From: Streptomyces sp. R21
GTDB lineage: Bacteria; Actinomycetota; Actinomycetes; Streptomycetales; Streptomycetaceae
Length of the DNA stretch: 64,000 nucleotides
Assembly (NCBI RefSeq): GCF_041051975.1
Contig: NZ_CP163435.1
Span: 5,985,001-6,049,000 of the forward strand
Reading direction: 5' to 3'
Below, one piece after another: positions 35,083 to 44,084 of this stretch; position 1 is the first letter of the stretch, and each line of letters begins with the position of its first letter. The notes beneath the pieces were generated by a model. The model was not told the DNA's origin and made no database searches. It saw only the letters and a program-made list of their open reading frames with translations. The translations under genes were made by a program, and so were the position numbers.

Positions 35083-36792
35083 TCAGAACCGGTAGGGCTT
35101 GTACACGTCCATGCAGTCCCCGGTGTCCGCTCCGTGCACCGCGTCCGCACTCTCGGGCAGGTCACCGGCCTTCGGCGCCGACTGCTTCGGATAGGCGGCA
35201 CCGCTGCGCCAGTCCGCACCGACAGTCAGCGTGAGTGCGGTGACGTCGGCCGAGGCGCGCACCTGACCGCTCGGCACCCCCAGCGCGGCCGCCACGGAGA
35301 GGGCGTCGGCCTTCCCCTGGGCACCCGAGCTCTTCGCGTACGTCACCAGGGTCCGCGTCTGCGGATCCGGCGTCGCACTGGCCAAGGCCCGGGTGAACCC
35401 CTTGCCCTGCAGGACGCCCGCGACGGCCGTGGCCCGCTGCCCGACCGCCGCCACGCCCTCGCCGCCGGTGCCGTTGACCACGGTGACCGCCAGCGTCCCG
35501 GCCGGCGTGGCCGCGGGACCGGTGGCGGTCGCCGTGGGACCGGGCGAGCCGGACGCGCTGCCGCTCTTGCCGTCCTTGCCGCCCTTGTCGAACGACACGT
35601 CGTCGCGGACCATCGCCCACACCTTGTCCGCGTCCGCGGGCGCGGCGACCAGGTGGTCGTCGTCCAGCGGGTCCTGGACCGTGGGCATGGTGGTCATGGT
35701 GAACCGGCTGGTCGGCACGGTCTTGAGCTGTGCACCGAGGTCGTACAACTTCTTGACCGTCCCGATCTCCTCGGAGACCTTGAGGGACTTGGTCGCCGCC
35801 TCGGCGAGATCCGTCAGACGGCCGACGTCGGTGAAGCCGTTCTGGCTCTTCAGCGTGCGGATCATCGAGTTCATGTACATGTGCTGCGCCTTGGCGCGGC
35901 CCAGGTCGCTGTAGAAGGCGTGCCGGGTGCGCAGCCACTGCAGGGCCTGCTCGCCCTTGACCTTCCTCGTGCCGGCCTTCATCTTCAGGCCGGAACCGCC
36001 GGAGACCCTGGGCAGCGGCCGGTCCCACACGTTCTGCTTCACACAGACGTCGACGCCGCCGACCGCGTCCGCCATCTTCACGACACCGGCGAAGTCGATC
36101 ATCATCCAGTGGTCGATGTACACGCCGGTCAGGTTCTGCCAGGTGGCCAGCGTGCAGCCCGGACCGCCACGGCCCAGGGACTCGTTGATGACGGTGTTCT
36201 TGGCGGGGTACTTCTCCCCGGTATCGGGGTCGGTGCACTTCGGGATGTCGACCCGGGTGTCGCGCGGAATGCTCACCACGGAGGCGCTCTTCCGGTCCGC
36301 GGACAGATGGATCAGCATCTGGACATCGGCCAGCGGCTTGCTGCCGACGCTCTCCTTGTGGCCGCCGAGCTTCAGGTTCGCCGCCGAGTTACGGCTGTCG
36401 GAACCGATCAGCAGGATGTTCAGCGGGGTCTGCCCGTCCGCGTTGGCGTCCGCCTTCTTGACCCCGGACTCACCGCTGTTGCGCTGGCCCTTCTTGATGT
36501 TGCCGTTCAGATGGAGGTAGTAGAGATATCCGGCGCCGGCCGTCCCGAGGATCAGGACGGCCAGGGATATCGCGATCCCGCGGAGCATGCGGTGCCTGCC
36601 GGGTCTGCGCCGACCGGGCCGCTGTCTGCCGCGCCGGTGACCGGCTCCGGAACCGCCCAGGCCGTCACCGCCACCCCCGTCGGAGGCCGCTGCCGAAGCC
36701 GTACCCGCCGGTGAACCGTTTCCCCTCCCCGGTCCGCCGCCCCGCCGTACGCCCCGCCGCGTGCGCTCCCCGCGCACACCACTCTGCGCCAT
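35083..36792 (-). CDS. LCP-family protein with LytR_C domain (LCP4)
   Basis: 569 residues from MAQSGVRGERTRRG, with the same architecture as LCP3: basic Gly-rich N-terminus, helix ISLAVLILGTAGAGYLYY, LCP domain (LNILLIGSDSRNS, ASVVSIPRDTRVD, QALQWLRTRHAFYSDLGRAKAQ), Gly/Ser/Thr linker and LytR_C (AVTVVNGTGGEGVAAVG). The ATG at 36792 is preceded by GGGGAGAA; the open frame could begin 12 codons earlier. A strong hairpin separates it from LCP5, so it is probably transcribed independently. Confidence 0.9.
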   Translation of the reverse strand: MAQSGVRGERTRRGVRRGGGPGRGNGSPAGTASAAASDGGGGDGLGGSGAGHRRGRQRPGRRRPGRHRMLRGIAISLAVLILGTAGAGYLYYLHLNGNIKKGQRNSGESGVKKADANADGQTPLNILLIGSDSRNSAANLKLGGHKESVGSKPLADVQMLIHLSADRKSASVVSIPRDTRVDIPKCTDPDTGEKYPAKNTVINESLGRGGPGCTLATWQNLTGVYIDHWMMIDFAGVVKMADAVGGVDVCVKQNVWDRPLPRVSGGSGLKMKAGTRKVKGEQALQWLRTRHAFYSDLGRAKAQHMYMNSMIRTLKSQNGFTDVGRLTDLAEAATKSLKVSEEIGTVKKLYDLGAQLKTVPTSRFTMTTMPTVQDPLDDDHLVAAPADADKVWAMVRDDVSFDKGGKDGKSGSASGSPGPTATATGPAATPAGTLAVTVVNGTGGEGVAAVGQRATAVAGVLQGKGFTRALASATPDPQTRTLVTYAKSSGAQGKADALSVAAALGVPSGQVRASADVTALTLTVGADWRSGAAYPKQSAPKAGDLPESADAVHGADTGDCMDVYKPYRF

Positions 36793-36828
36793 CCCGCTGT
36801 TCTCCCCACCCCTGGCACCACACAGCAC

Positions 36829-36881
36829 ACGGGTGCGTCCCCGCAGGCGTACGACTTCGTACGACGCGGGGACGCACCCGT
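36829..36881 (-). terminator. Terminator after LCP5 (double-stem hairpin)
   Basis: 16-bp perfect outer stem (36829-36844 with 36866-36881), with a second CGTACG/CGTACG stem inside the 21-nt loop. It starts 5 bp past the LCP5 stop. Confidence 0.9.
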
Positions 36882-36885
36882 CAGC

Positions 36886-38628
36886 TCACTTGGCGCACAC
36901 CGTTTTGTCCGCCGTGGACTTGTCGACCTCCGGCGCCTTCGAGGTCATCGAGACCCCGGCGCCCTTGAAGTCCTTGCCCAGGGTCAGCACGATCGCCGGC
37001 AGCCCCTGTGCGTTCTTCTCGCTCTTGCCGGGCTTCATCGCCGAAGCGGACAGCCCCATGAGGTCCGCCAACTTGCGCGCCTGATCAGCCTGGTCGGGAG
37101 CGTATTCGAGGGTCGTCTTGGCGAGCTCAGCGTCCGCGTTCCCCAACTGACTGGACTTGAGCACGCCCTCGTCGTTCTGGAGCCAGTTCAGCGTCTCCTG
37201 TGCGGAGCCGGCCTCGGCGCCGCCGTTGTAGATGTCGACCCGGATGTCGGAGGCGGCGGAGCGCGAGCCCTTGAGGCGGGCGGCGACCGCGGCCTTCTCC
37301 TTCTTCTCCTTCTGCTTGACCGTCGTCAGCGAGACGTCGTCCTTGATCGCTGAGAAGAGTGCGGGGGCCCTCGTCTTGTCGACCACCACCGTCGCGTGGA
37401 CCTTCTCGGCCGGGTTGTCGACCACCGGCACCGTCGTGAACGAGATGTTCTTCGGCGGCACCTTCTTCAGCTCCATGGCCATGTCCTTGAGCGTGCTGAC
37501 CTTGCCGATGCCCTTGTCCACGGTGAGCGCCTTGGTGGCCGCCTCGGCCAGGTCCAGCAGCTTCGTGGGGCTCGTGAGGGTCTTGCTGGAGCTCATCTTG
37601 CGCATCAGCGAGGCCATGAACTGCTGCTGCACCTTGATGCGGTCGAGGTCGCCCTGGTTGCCGAAGCTGTGCCGGGTGCGGACGAAGGCGAGTGCCTGCT
37701 CACCCTCGATGTTGTGCTTCCCGGCGGAGAGCTTGAGATGCGAGTCGGGGTCGTTGACGTCCTTGGCGAGACAGACCTCGACACCGCCCACCGCCGAGGT
37801 CAGCGTCTTGACCGCGTTGAAGTCGACCATCGCGAAGTGGTCCGGCTCGATGCCGGTGACCGCCTTGACCGTGCGCATGGTGCAGCCCGGGTCCCGGTTT
37901 TCCTGGCCGAGGCTGGTGTTGAAGCGCACGTTGTCCGTGCCCGTGATGGTCTTGGTGCTGCCGTCGTCCTGAATCGTGTCGCAGTCCGGGACGTTCACGA
38001 TCAGGTCGCGCGGGATGCTCAACGCGGTCGCGTTCGTACGGTCCTTGGAGACGTGCAGCAGGATGTTGGTGTCGGCGTGGCCGACGCTGTTCTTGTCGCC
38101 GTAGCCCTCGTTGCCCGAGCCGGTGCGCTTGTCCGTGCCGATGATCAGCAGGTTGAAGGCCTCGTCCTTGCTGAAGTAGCTCTTGGCCGCGTCACCGACG
38201 TCCGTCGTCGTGACGTTGCCCTCGAGGTGCTTGAGGTAGGCGTAGGCCGCCGCGGAGACCGCGACGAGCACGAAGGCCATGCTGCCGCCGGTCCACAGCA
38301 GTATTTTCTTCGTCCGCGACTTCTTGGGCTTCGTCCGCCCCCGCCGCCGCCCGGGAGGCGGCTCGGCCGGCGCGCCACGGCGTCTGCGCGGCCCCGGCAC
38401 CTCGGTGTCGGGAACGGCGCCGGGAGCCTGGCGCGACCCCCGGCCCGGCGCGGTGCGCCCACCCGCGGCAGCGGGGGCCGCACGACGGGCGGATCTACGG
38501 GGGCCGGGAACTCCCGACTGCGCAGCGGAAGGCTGTAGTCGCAGTTCGTAGTCACCGGTGTCGGGGTTGAGTACCCACTGGTCTGCGGGGTCGATATCGT
38601 CCGCCCGCCCACGGCCTTGCGCGTCCAC
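36886..38628 (-). CDS. LCP-family protein with LytR_C domain (LCP5)
   Basis: 580 residues starting with GTG (MDAQGRGRADDIDPADQWVL) after GGAGGA. It has a basic Pro-rich cytoplasmic N-terminus, the helix WTGGSMAFVLVAVSAAAYAYL, an LCP domain (FNLLIIGTDKRTG, ATALSIPRDLIV, QALAFVRTRHSFGNQGDLDRIKVQ), and a LytR_C region (VDIYNGGAEAGSAQETLNWL). The NPDTGDYEL motif near the N-terminus recurs in Streptomyces LCP proteins. It likely acts on a wall teichoic acid-like or other polymer; the substrate cannot be told. Confidence 0.9.
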   Translation of the reverse strand: MDAQGRGRADDIDPADQWVLNPDTGDYELRLQPSAAQSGVPGPRRSARRAAPAAAGGRTAPGRGSRQAPGAVPDTEVPGPRRRRGAPAEPPPGRRRGRTKPKKSRTKKILLWTGGSMAFVLVAVSAAAYAYLKHLEGNVTTTDVGDAAKSYFSKDEAFNLLIIGTDKRTGSGNEGYGDKNSVGHADTNILLHVSKDRTNATALSIPRDLIVNVPDCDTIQDDGSTKTITGTDNVRFNTSLGQENRDPGCTMRTVKAVTGIEPDHFAMVDFNAVKTLTSAVGGVEVCLAKDVNDPDSHLKLSAGKHNIEGEQALAFVRTRHSFGNQGDLDRIKVQQQFMASLMRKMSSSKTLTSPTKLLDLAEAATKALTVDKGIGKVSTLKDMAMELKKVPPKNISFTTVPVVDNPAEKVHATVVVDKTRAPALFSAIKDDVSLTTVKQKEKKEKAAVAARLKGSRSAASDIRVDIYNGGAEAGSAQETLNWLQNDEGVLKSSQLGNADAELAKTTLEYAPDQADQARKLADLMGLSASAMKPGKSEKNAQGLPAIVLTLGKDFKGAGVSMTSKAPEVDKSTADKTVCAK

Positions 38629-38874
38629 GGTTGTTTAAGTCCTCCGTCGGGGCCACGCGGCGCCTTTCCCCCTCAGAAGGCGCTCGGTCAGTCGGTCCAG
38701 CAGTGCGCGACCCCAGGACGGGCCTCGTGGTCGGGTGCACCGGATCGCTCACACTATCCGCCCAGTTCAGCGCCAAGCGACGGCGGTGACAAATTCCACG
38801 TCCCTACAACTGGGCAATCCGCCCTATTTCTCAGAGACTTCTTAGCTCTGGCGTTCCCCGGCTTGGTGTGCGCT

Positions 38875-40251
38875 TTACCCGCAGGTGTCCTCGGCGGCCG
38901 TGTTCCCGCGGAAAGTGGGTGCCGGATCGGGAGTACCGGCACGCGAACCGAACCGCTTTCCTGCCGACTTTCCGTCCTCGTACGACTCCTCTTCGTAGTC
39001 GTACGACGATTCGTACGAGTCTTCGTCATCACCCCCGTACGAGTTCTCCGCCGTGCTCTCCCCGGTGTTCCCGGTCGCGTTGCCGGTCGCGTTCCCAGTC
39101 GTGTCCCCGGTTCTGTTCTCGGTCCGGTTCCCGGTCGAGCTCTCCGTCGTGCGGGTCCTCGCGGCGGAATCCTCCGGAAGTTCCTTCGCGACCTCGACGG
39201 CCGTGTCCGCGCGCAGCCGGGCGAAGAGTTCCTTCGCCGCGGGCTCCACGAGCTGGTCGCGATTGGCGTTGTAGACGTACGGCGTCCGGGGCACGGTCAG
39301 GAATTGCACATGTTCCGTGGGGATGTGGCGCAGGCCGCGGACGAGTTGGTAAAGCCCGCGCAGGCTCGCCAGTTCCGGGTCCGTGGTGAGGGACGAAGTG
39401 GCCGCGTCCAGCACCGGATAGAGCTTCACGGGATTCAGCAGGACGTCGTTGCTCTGCACCTTGTTGACGAGCGCGCCGAGGAAGCGCTGCTGGCGGTCCA
39501 TGCGGTCGGTGTCGCTGCCGTCGCCGAGGGTCTTGCGGGCGCGTACGTAACCGAGCGCCTGCTCGCCGTCGAGCGTCACCTTGCCCGCGGGCAGCCGCAG
39601 CTTGGCGGCCTTGTCGTTCACCGGTTCCTTCAGGCACACCTCGACACCGTCGACCGCGTCGACCATGTCCTTGAAGCCGTTGAAGTCCACGACCATGTGG
39701 TGGTCGATACGGATGTTCGTGAGCTTCTCGACGGTCCGGATCGTGCAGGCCGAACCGCCGAACTCGAAGGCGTAGTTGAACATCGCGAACATCGGCTCGG
39801 TGCGGCTGCCGTCCGGACGGCGGCAGTCGGGCACGTTCACCATCAGGTCGCGGGGCAGCGAGACGGCGGTGGCGCTGCGCCGGTCGGCGGACAGGTGCAG
39901 CAGGATCGTGGTGTCGGAGCGCTCGGTGCCGGAGTCGCGGCCGTACTTGCGGTTCTCGTCCCCCGACCGCGAGTCCGACCCGATCAGCAGGATGTTCTGC
40001 GCGTCACGCACCAGCGAGGTGGGCCGCTCCTTCTCGTACCGGGCGAGCTCGGCGGCCGCCGCGTTGTCCGGCGTGATGTTCGCGTCCAGCTTCTCGTACG
40101 CGGCCCAGCCGGCCCCCGCGACCCCGACCACCAGCGCGACGACCCCGATCGCGGTGTACCGCAGCCGGCGCCGCCGCCGTCGTATGACCCCGGCGCCGGT
40201 CGGGGACGCTCCGGAGGGCGCGCCTGCGGTGTCGGTCACGGATCGGTCCAC
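38875..40251 (-). CDS. LCP-family protein with Thr/Asn/Gly-repeat tail (LCP6)
   Basis: 458 residues: short N-terminus, helix YTAIGVVALVVGVAGAGWAAY, LCP domain (NILLIGSDSRSG, TTILLHLSADRRSATAVSLPRDL, FNYAFEFGGSACTIRTVEKL, QALGYVRARKTLGDGSDTDRMDRQ). Instead of LytR_C it carries a low-complexity extracellular tail with TGNRTENRTGDTTGNATGN repeats, then an acidic Tyr/Asp/Glu-rich stretch. The tail is predicted disordered. Confidence 0.9.
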   Translation of the reverse strand: MDRSVTDTAGAPSGASPTGAGVIRRRRRRLRYTAIGVVALVVGVAGAGWAAYEKLDANITPDNAAAAELARYEKERPTSLVRDAQNILLIGSDSRSGDENRKYGRDSGTERSDTTILLHLSADRRSATAVSLPRDLMVNVPDCRRPDGSRTEPMFAMFNYAFEFGGSACTIRTVEKLTNIRIDHHMVVDFNGFKDMVDAVDGVEVCLKEPVNDKAAKLRLPAGKVTLDGEQALGYVRARKTLGDGSDTDRMDRQQRFLGALVNKVQSNDVLLNPVKLYPVLDAATSSLTTDPELASLRGLYQLVRGLRHIPTEHVQFLTVPRTPYVYNANRDQLVEPAAKELFARLRADTAVEVAKELPEDSAARTRTTESSTGNRTENRTGDTTGNATGNATGNTGESTAENSYGGDDEDSYESSYDYEEESYEDGKSAGKRFGSRAGTPDPAPTFRGNTAAEDTCG

Positions 40252-40352
40252 CCCTCATGGCGTACGAGCGTGTCGTCCTGCGTGCTCTTACGACGATGGC
40301 GTGGGGCGGGGCGGGGCGCGGCTGGTGCTGGGCCGAACGGGTGGCGCGGACT

Positions 40353-40459
40353 GGTTGCCTTGACGGCAACCGGTTCCCCCAGGGGACCGGCCTAAGGTAA
40401 CCGGTTCCCCTGCGGCGACCGGTTCCCTGAAGCGACCGCCCTAGGGCGACCGGTTTCCC
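40353..40459. repeat. CCGGTTCCC repeat cluster and small hairpin
   Basis: CCGGTTCCC-like decamers start at 40370, 40401, 40419 and 40450, spaced 31, 18 and 31 bp. A 7-bp stem (40353-40359 with 40365-40371, loop TTGAC) adjoins the first. The cluster lies between the TIGR03089 stop and the LCP6 start, so it may be regulatory for LCP6. Confidence 0.65.
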
Positions 40460-41215
40460 CTAACGGCGAGTAGCCGTCACCCGCTCACTCTCGATCCGCT
40501 TGGCAAGTGCGTCCTCGCCCACCTGCTCAAGATGACGGCACAGCACCACGGACCCCCCGGCAGCGAGCGGCGAGTACAGCCCGGCGCTGAGCCCCTCCCA
40601 TGTGTCGTACGACAACCCGGAGAGGAGCCGTGACCCGGGCCCCGTGAGGTCGAGCCCGGGTGCGTCCGCCCTGGCCCGCTCGACGACCTCGGCGCCCGTG
40701 TACTCGCCCCCGGCGACGACCAGCGCGGGCGCCTCCGGGTCCACGGGCGCGTACGCCTGGAAGCGGTCCCCCTGGCTCGGCACCTCGACGGCGTAGTCGG
40801 CGAACCCGGCCGGCGGCTGCGGGAAACGCCCGCCGAGCGGCCGTAGCGCCAGTGCGATCCGCTCGCCGGAGCAGGCGCGCGCCGCGTCCAGCGTGTCGGG
40901 ACCGCTGACGACGAGGTCGGCGGCGGCCGGATCACCCCCGACGTCGGCGACGACTCCCACGGACGCGCACGCCATCAGCCACACCGCCGTCTGCCAGTGC
41001 GCGGGCAGCAGCAGCGCGACCCGGTCGCCGGGCTCGGCGGACAGCTCGCCCTGGAGGAGGTTGGCGGTCTTGGCCACCCAATTGGCGAAGGTGGCCACGG
41101 ACAATTCGACACGTTCGCCGGTGGCGTCGTCGTAGAAGGTCACCAAGGGGCGCGCGGGGTCCGCGGCGAGCGCGGATCGCAGCAGGTCGGCAGGGGTGCG
41201 GTCGGTGGCGTTCAC
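40460..41215 (-). CDS. TIGR03089 family protein (AMP-binding-fold fragment-like)
   Basis: 251 residues from a GTG at 41215 (VNATDRTPADLLRSAL). It resembles the N-terminal part of acyl-adenylate-forming enzymes (TFYDDATGERVELSVATFANWVAKTANLL, GDRVALLLPAHWQTAVWLMAC) but is less than half their length and lacks the P-loop-like STG motif and the C-terminal lid. The family is actinobacterial and uncharacterised; lacking those parts it probably does not activate acids. The start is weakly supported; the open frame begins at 41266. Confidence 0.82.
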   Translation of the reverse strand: MNATDRTPADLLRSALAADPARPLVTFYDDATGERVELSVATFANWVAKTANLLQGELSAEPGDRVALLLPAHWQTAVWLMACASVGVVADVGGDPAAADLVVSGPDTLDAARACSGERIALALRPLGGRFPQPPAGFADYAVEVPSQGDRFQAYAPVDPEAPALVVAGGEYTGAEVVERARADAPGLDLTGPGSRLLSGLSYDTWEGLSAGLYSPLAAGGSVVLCRHLEQVGEDALAKRIESERVTATRR

Positions 41216-41342
41216 GCGGGCAAGCGTACGCGGGAACGGGGGGCGGGGGCCGCCCGGTCGGGCCAACGGGCGGGTCCCGCAGGGCCACCGGTTCGGACGA
41301 GCGCAGCCGACGGTCCGTCAATTCCCCGATGGACAGATATGT

Positions 41343-42755
41343 ATGACTATGTCCAAGATCAGGAGCATGCGTAGATTCCTTGCCAGCTCGGTCGGCGTCA
41401 CCTGCGCGGCCGCACTCGCCCTTCCCCTGGCCCTGCCCGACCCGGCACAGGCCCGAGCCCCGGCGGTGACCGCCGAGCCCGCCGTCCCCGGCAGCACCCA
41501 GTCCCTGCCGCTCGTCCCGCTCGCCGGTACCCGCTCGCTCGGTCCCGCCGCGTCCGAACAGGGGCTCCCCAGACGGGACGTACGGTCGTTCTCGCTGGTC
41601 GGCGTCGTCTGGGACAACCCGAACAGCGAACTGCACGGCCACGTCCAGGTCCGTACCCGCGACGCCGGAACCACCCACTGGTCCGGCTGGCAGGACGTCG
41701 AGACGCACTACTCCGACGACGCGGCCGACCTCGACAGCGCCGAGCGTGCCTCGGGCCATGTCCGCGGAGCCACCGCACCGCTGTGGGTGGGCGCCTCGGA
41801 CGGCGTGGAGGTGCGGGTCCAGGCGGAGCTGGCGGAGGGCGACGAACGGGCCGGGGCAACCGCCGACTCCCCGCTCCCCAGGGGCCTGCACCTCGAACTC
41901 GTGGACCCCGGCGCGGACCCCCCGCGCGCGGGCACCCGCCGGGCGGAGCCGACGGGCGGCACATCCGTGGTGGAAGCCGCGGCGGCCGACGCACTCAACA
42001 CGGAGCCGGTGGATGCCGCTGCCGCCAACGCCGGTCTCGCCCCCCTCGGCGCCACCGAGATCCCGGCGCTCACCAAGCAGCAGACCGAGCGGGACCCGGC
42101 CACCCAGGAACTGCTGGCGGCCCAGGGGAGCCGGCAGCGCGCGCAGCCGTACATCGGACCGCGCCCGCGCATCATCACGCGCCGCGGCTGGGGCGCCGAC
42201 GAGAACCTCCGCGAGCGCGGCTTCGTCTACACGAAGAAGGTCAAGGCGGCCTTCGTGCACCACACGGCTTCGGGCAACAAGTACCGCTGCTCACAAGCCC
42301 CTTCAGTCATCCGCAGTATCTACCGCTACCACGTCGAGAGCAGCGGCTGGCGTGACATCGGCTACAACTTCCTCGTCGACAAGTGCGGAAACATCTACGA
42401 GGGCCGTGCGGGCGGTGTGGCGAAGCCCGTGATGGGTGCCCACACCCTCGGTTTCAACACCAACAGCATGGGGATCGCCGTCCTCGGCAGCTACGGAGCC
42501 ACCAAGCCGACCAGCGCCGCGCTCAAGGCCATCGCCCGGCTCACCGCATGGAAGCTCGGCCTCTACGGTGCGAATCCGCGCGGCAAGACATACCTGAAGT
42601 CCGGCGGTGGCAATCTCTACCGAAAGGGAAAGAACGTACGACTCAATGTGATCTCCGGACATCGGGACGGGTTCGCCACAGAGTGCCCAGGGCGGCTCCT
42701 GTACGGCAAGCTCGGCTCGGCCCGGCGCACGGCGGCCCGCTACCAGGGGAGATAG
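41343..42755 (+). CDS. Secreted N-acetylmuramoyl-L-alanine amidase (PGRP domain)
   Basis: 470 residues. A signal peptide (SSVGVTCAAALALPLALPDPAQA) is followed by a beta-rich middle domain and a C-terminal PGRP/amidase_2 domain with zinc ligands in AAFVHHTASGNKY and VISGHRDGFATECPG, and YNFLVDKCGNIYEGRAGG. It cleaves peptidoglycan stem peptides from glycan outside the cell. ATG at 41343 has GGACAG upstream; ATG 41349 is an alternative. It fits the envelope theme of its neighbours. Confidence 0.92.
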   Translation: MTMSKIRSMRRFLASSVGVTCAAALALPLALPDPAQARAPAVTAEPAVPGSTQSLPLVPLAGTRSLGPAASEQGLPRRDVRSFSLVGVVWDNPNSELHGHVQVRTRDAGTTHWSGWQDVETHYSDDAADLDSAERASGHVRGATAPLWVGASDGVEVRVQAELAEGDERAGATADSPLPRGLHLELVDPGADPPRAGTRRAEPTGGTSVVEAAAADALNTEPVDAAAANAGLAPLGATEIPALTKQQTERDPATQELLAAQGSRQRAQPYIGPRPRIITRRGWGADENLRERGFVYTKKVKAAFVHHTASGNKYRCSQAPSVIRSIYRYHVESSGWRDIGYNFLVDKCGNIYEGRAGGVAKPVMGAHTLGFNTNSMGIAVLGSYGATKPTSAALKAIARLTAWKLGLYGANPRGKTYLKSGGGNLYRKGKNVRLNVISGHRDGFATECPGRLLYGKLGSARRTAARYQGR

Positions 42756-42852
42756 CTGCTGGTGCGGCCGTCGAATGCGCCATCGAACGGTCTGCATACA
42801 CTGGCCCGCCGTACATGGTTCGGCGGGCCCCAGCAGGAAGCAGAGACGACAG

Positions 42853-43935
42853 GTGACAGAAGCGATCCTCCTGGTCGGCGGCAGAGGCACCCGGCTGCGT
42901 CCGCTCACGATGAACACCCCCAAGCCGATGGTCCCGGCGGCGGGTGTCCCCTTCCTCACGCACCAGCTGGCGCGCGCGAGGGCGGCGGGCGTCGAGCACA
43001 TCGTCCTGGCGACCTCCTACCTGGCCGAGGTCTTCGAGCCCTACTTCGGCGACGGTTCGGCGCTGGGCCTCCACCTGGAGTACGTCACCGAGGAGGAGCC
43101 CCTCGGCACGGGCGGCGCCATCCGCAACGTGGCCGAGCGGCTGCACTCCGGCCCCGACGACCCGGTCCTGATCTTCAACGGCGACATCCTGACCGGTCTG
43201 GACATCCCGGCGCTGGTCGCCACGCACCGCTCCACCCGCGCGGACGTCTCCCTCCACCTCACCCGTGTCGAGGACCCGCGCGCGTACGGCCTGGTGCCGA
43301 CGGACGCGACCGGCCGCGTACAGGCGTTCCTCGAAAAGCCGCAGACCCCCGAGGAGATCGTCACCGACCAGATCAACGCGGGGGCGTACGTCTTCCGCCG
43401 CTCGGTCATCGACACGATCCCGGCGGGCCGCCCGGTCTCGGTGGAACGCGAGACGTTCCCGGACCTCCTCGCCACCGGAGCCCACCTCCAGGGCATGGTC
43501 GACTCCACCTACTGGCTGGACCTGGGCACCCCCCAGGCCTTCGTACGCGGCTCCGCCGACCTCGTCCTCGGCCGCGTTCCCTCCCCGGCCGTCCCGGGCC
43601 GCTGCGGCGACCGCCTGGTCCTGCCCACCGCCTCCGTCGCCCCGGACGCCAAGCTGACCGGCGGCACGGTCGTCGGCGACGGCGCCCATGTCGGCGAGGG
43701 CGCCCGCATCACCGGCAGCACCCTCCTGACCGGCGCCGTGGTCCAACCCGGCGCCGTCATCACCGACTCCCTCATCGGCGCCCACGCCCACATCGGCGAA
43801 CGCACCCTGGTCTCCGGCACGGTCATCGGCGACGGCGCGATCATCGGCCCCGACAACGAACTCCGAGAGGGCGTACGCATCTGGTGCGACGCGAGGATCC
43901 CCGCGGGAGCGATCCGCTTCTCATCGGACCAGTGA
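42853..43935 (+). CDS. NDP-sugar pyrophosphorylase (mannose-1-phosphate guanylyltransferase-like)
   Basis: 360 residues: an N-terminal nucleotidyltransferase (ILLVGGRGTRLRPLTMNTPKPMVP, PLGTGGAIRN, FNGDILTGLD) and a C-terminal left-handed beta-helix of hexapeptide repeats (GGTVVGDGAHVGEGARITGS). It makes an NDP-sugar, probably GDP-mannose given manA and manB in the window. The GTG at 42853 is chosen because the upstream frame runs through a hairpin (42803-42829). The exact nucleotide preference cannot be read from sequence. Confidence 0.88.
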   Translation: MTEAILLVGGRGTRLRPLTMNTPKPMVPAAGVPFLTHQLARARAAGVEHIVLATSYLAEVFEPYFGDGSALGLHLEYVTEEEPLGTGGAIRNVAERLHSGPDDPVLIFNGDILTGLDIPALVATHRSTRADVSLHLTRVEDPRAYGLVPTDATGRVQAFLEKPQTPEEIVTDQINAGAYVFRRSVIDTIPAGRPVSVERETFPDLLATGAHLQGMVDSTYWLDLGTPQAFVRGSADLVLGRVPSPAVPGRCGDRLVLPTASVAPDAKLTGGTVVGDGAHVGEGARITGSTLLTGAVVQPGAVITDSLIGAHAHIGERTLVSGTVIGDGAIIGPDNELREGVRIWCDARIPAGAIRFSSDQ

Positions 43936-43944
43936 AGGTGTTCT

Positions 43945-44049
43945 AGCCCGTCCGGCGTTTGAGGACGAGGCCGTCCAGGCCGAAAGGCAGGGGCAAGGGG
44001 GCGCAGCCCCCATATCCACGGGAAGGGCAGGGGCGGAGGGGGCGAAAAC
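43945..44049 (+). repeat. Dispersed intergenic repeat, copy A
   Basis: Begins AGCCCGTCCGGCGTTTGAGG, contains a GGGGG-CGCAG-CCCCC element, and ends GGCGGAGGGGGCGAAAA. The same order of blocks recurs at 57653-57755. It lies directly after the pyrophosphorylase gene. Confidence 0.85.
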
Positions 44050-44084
44050 CACAGGCCCCCCGCCCCACCCCGGGCCTGCCGGGG

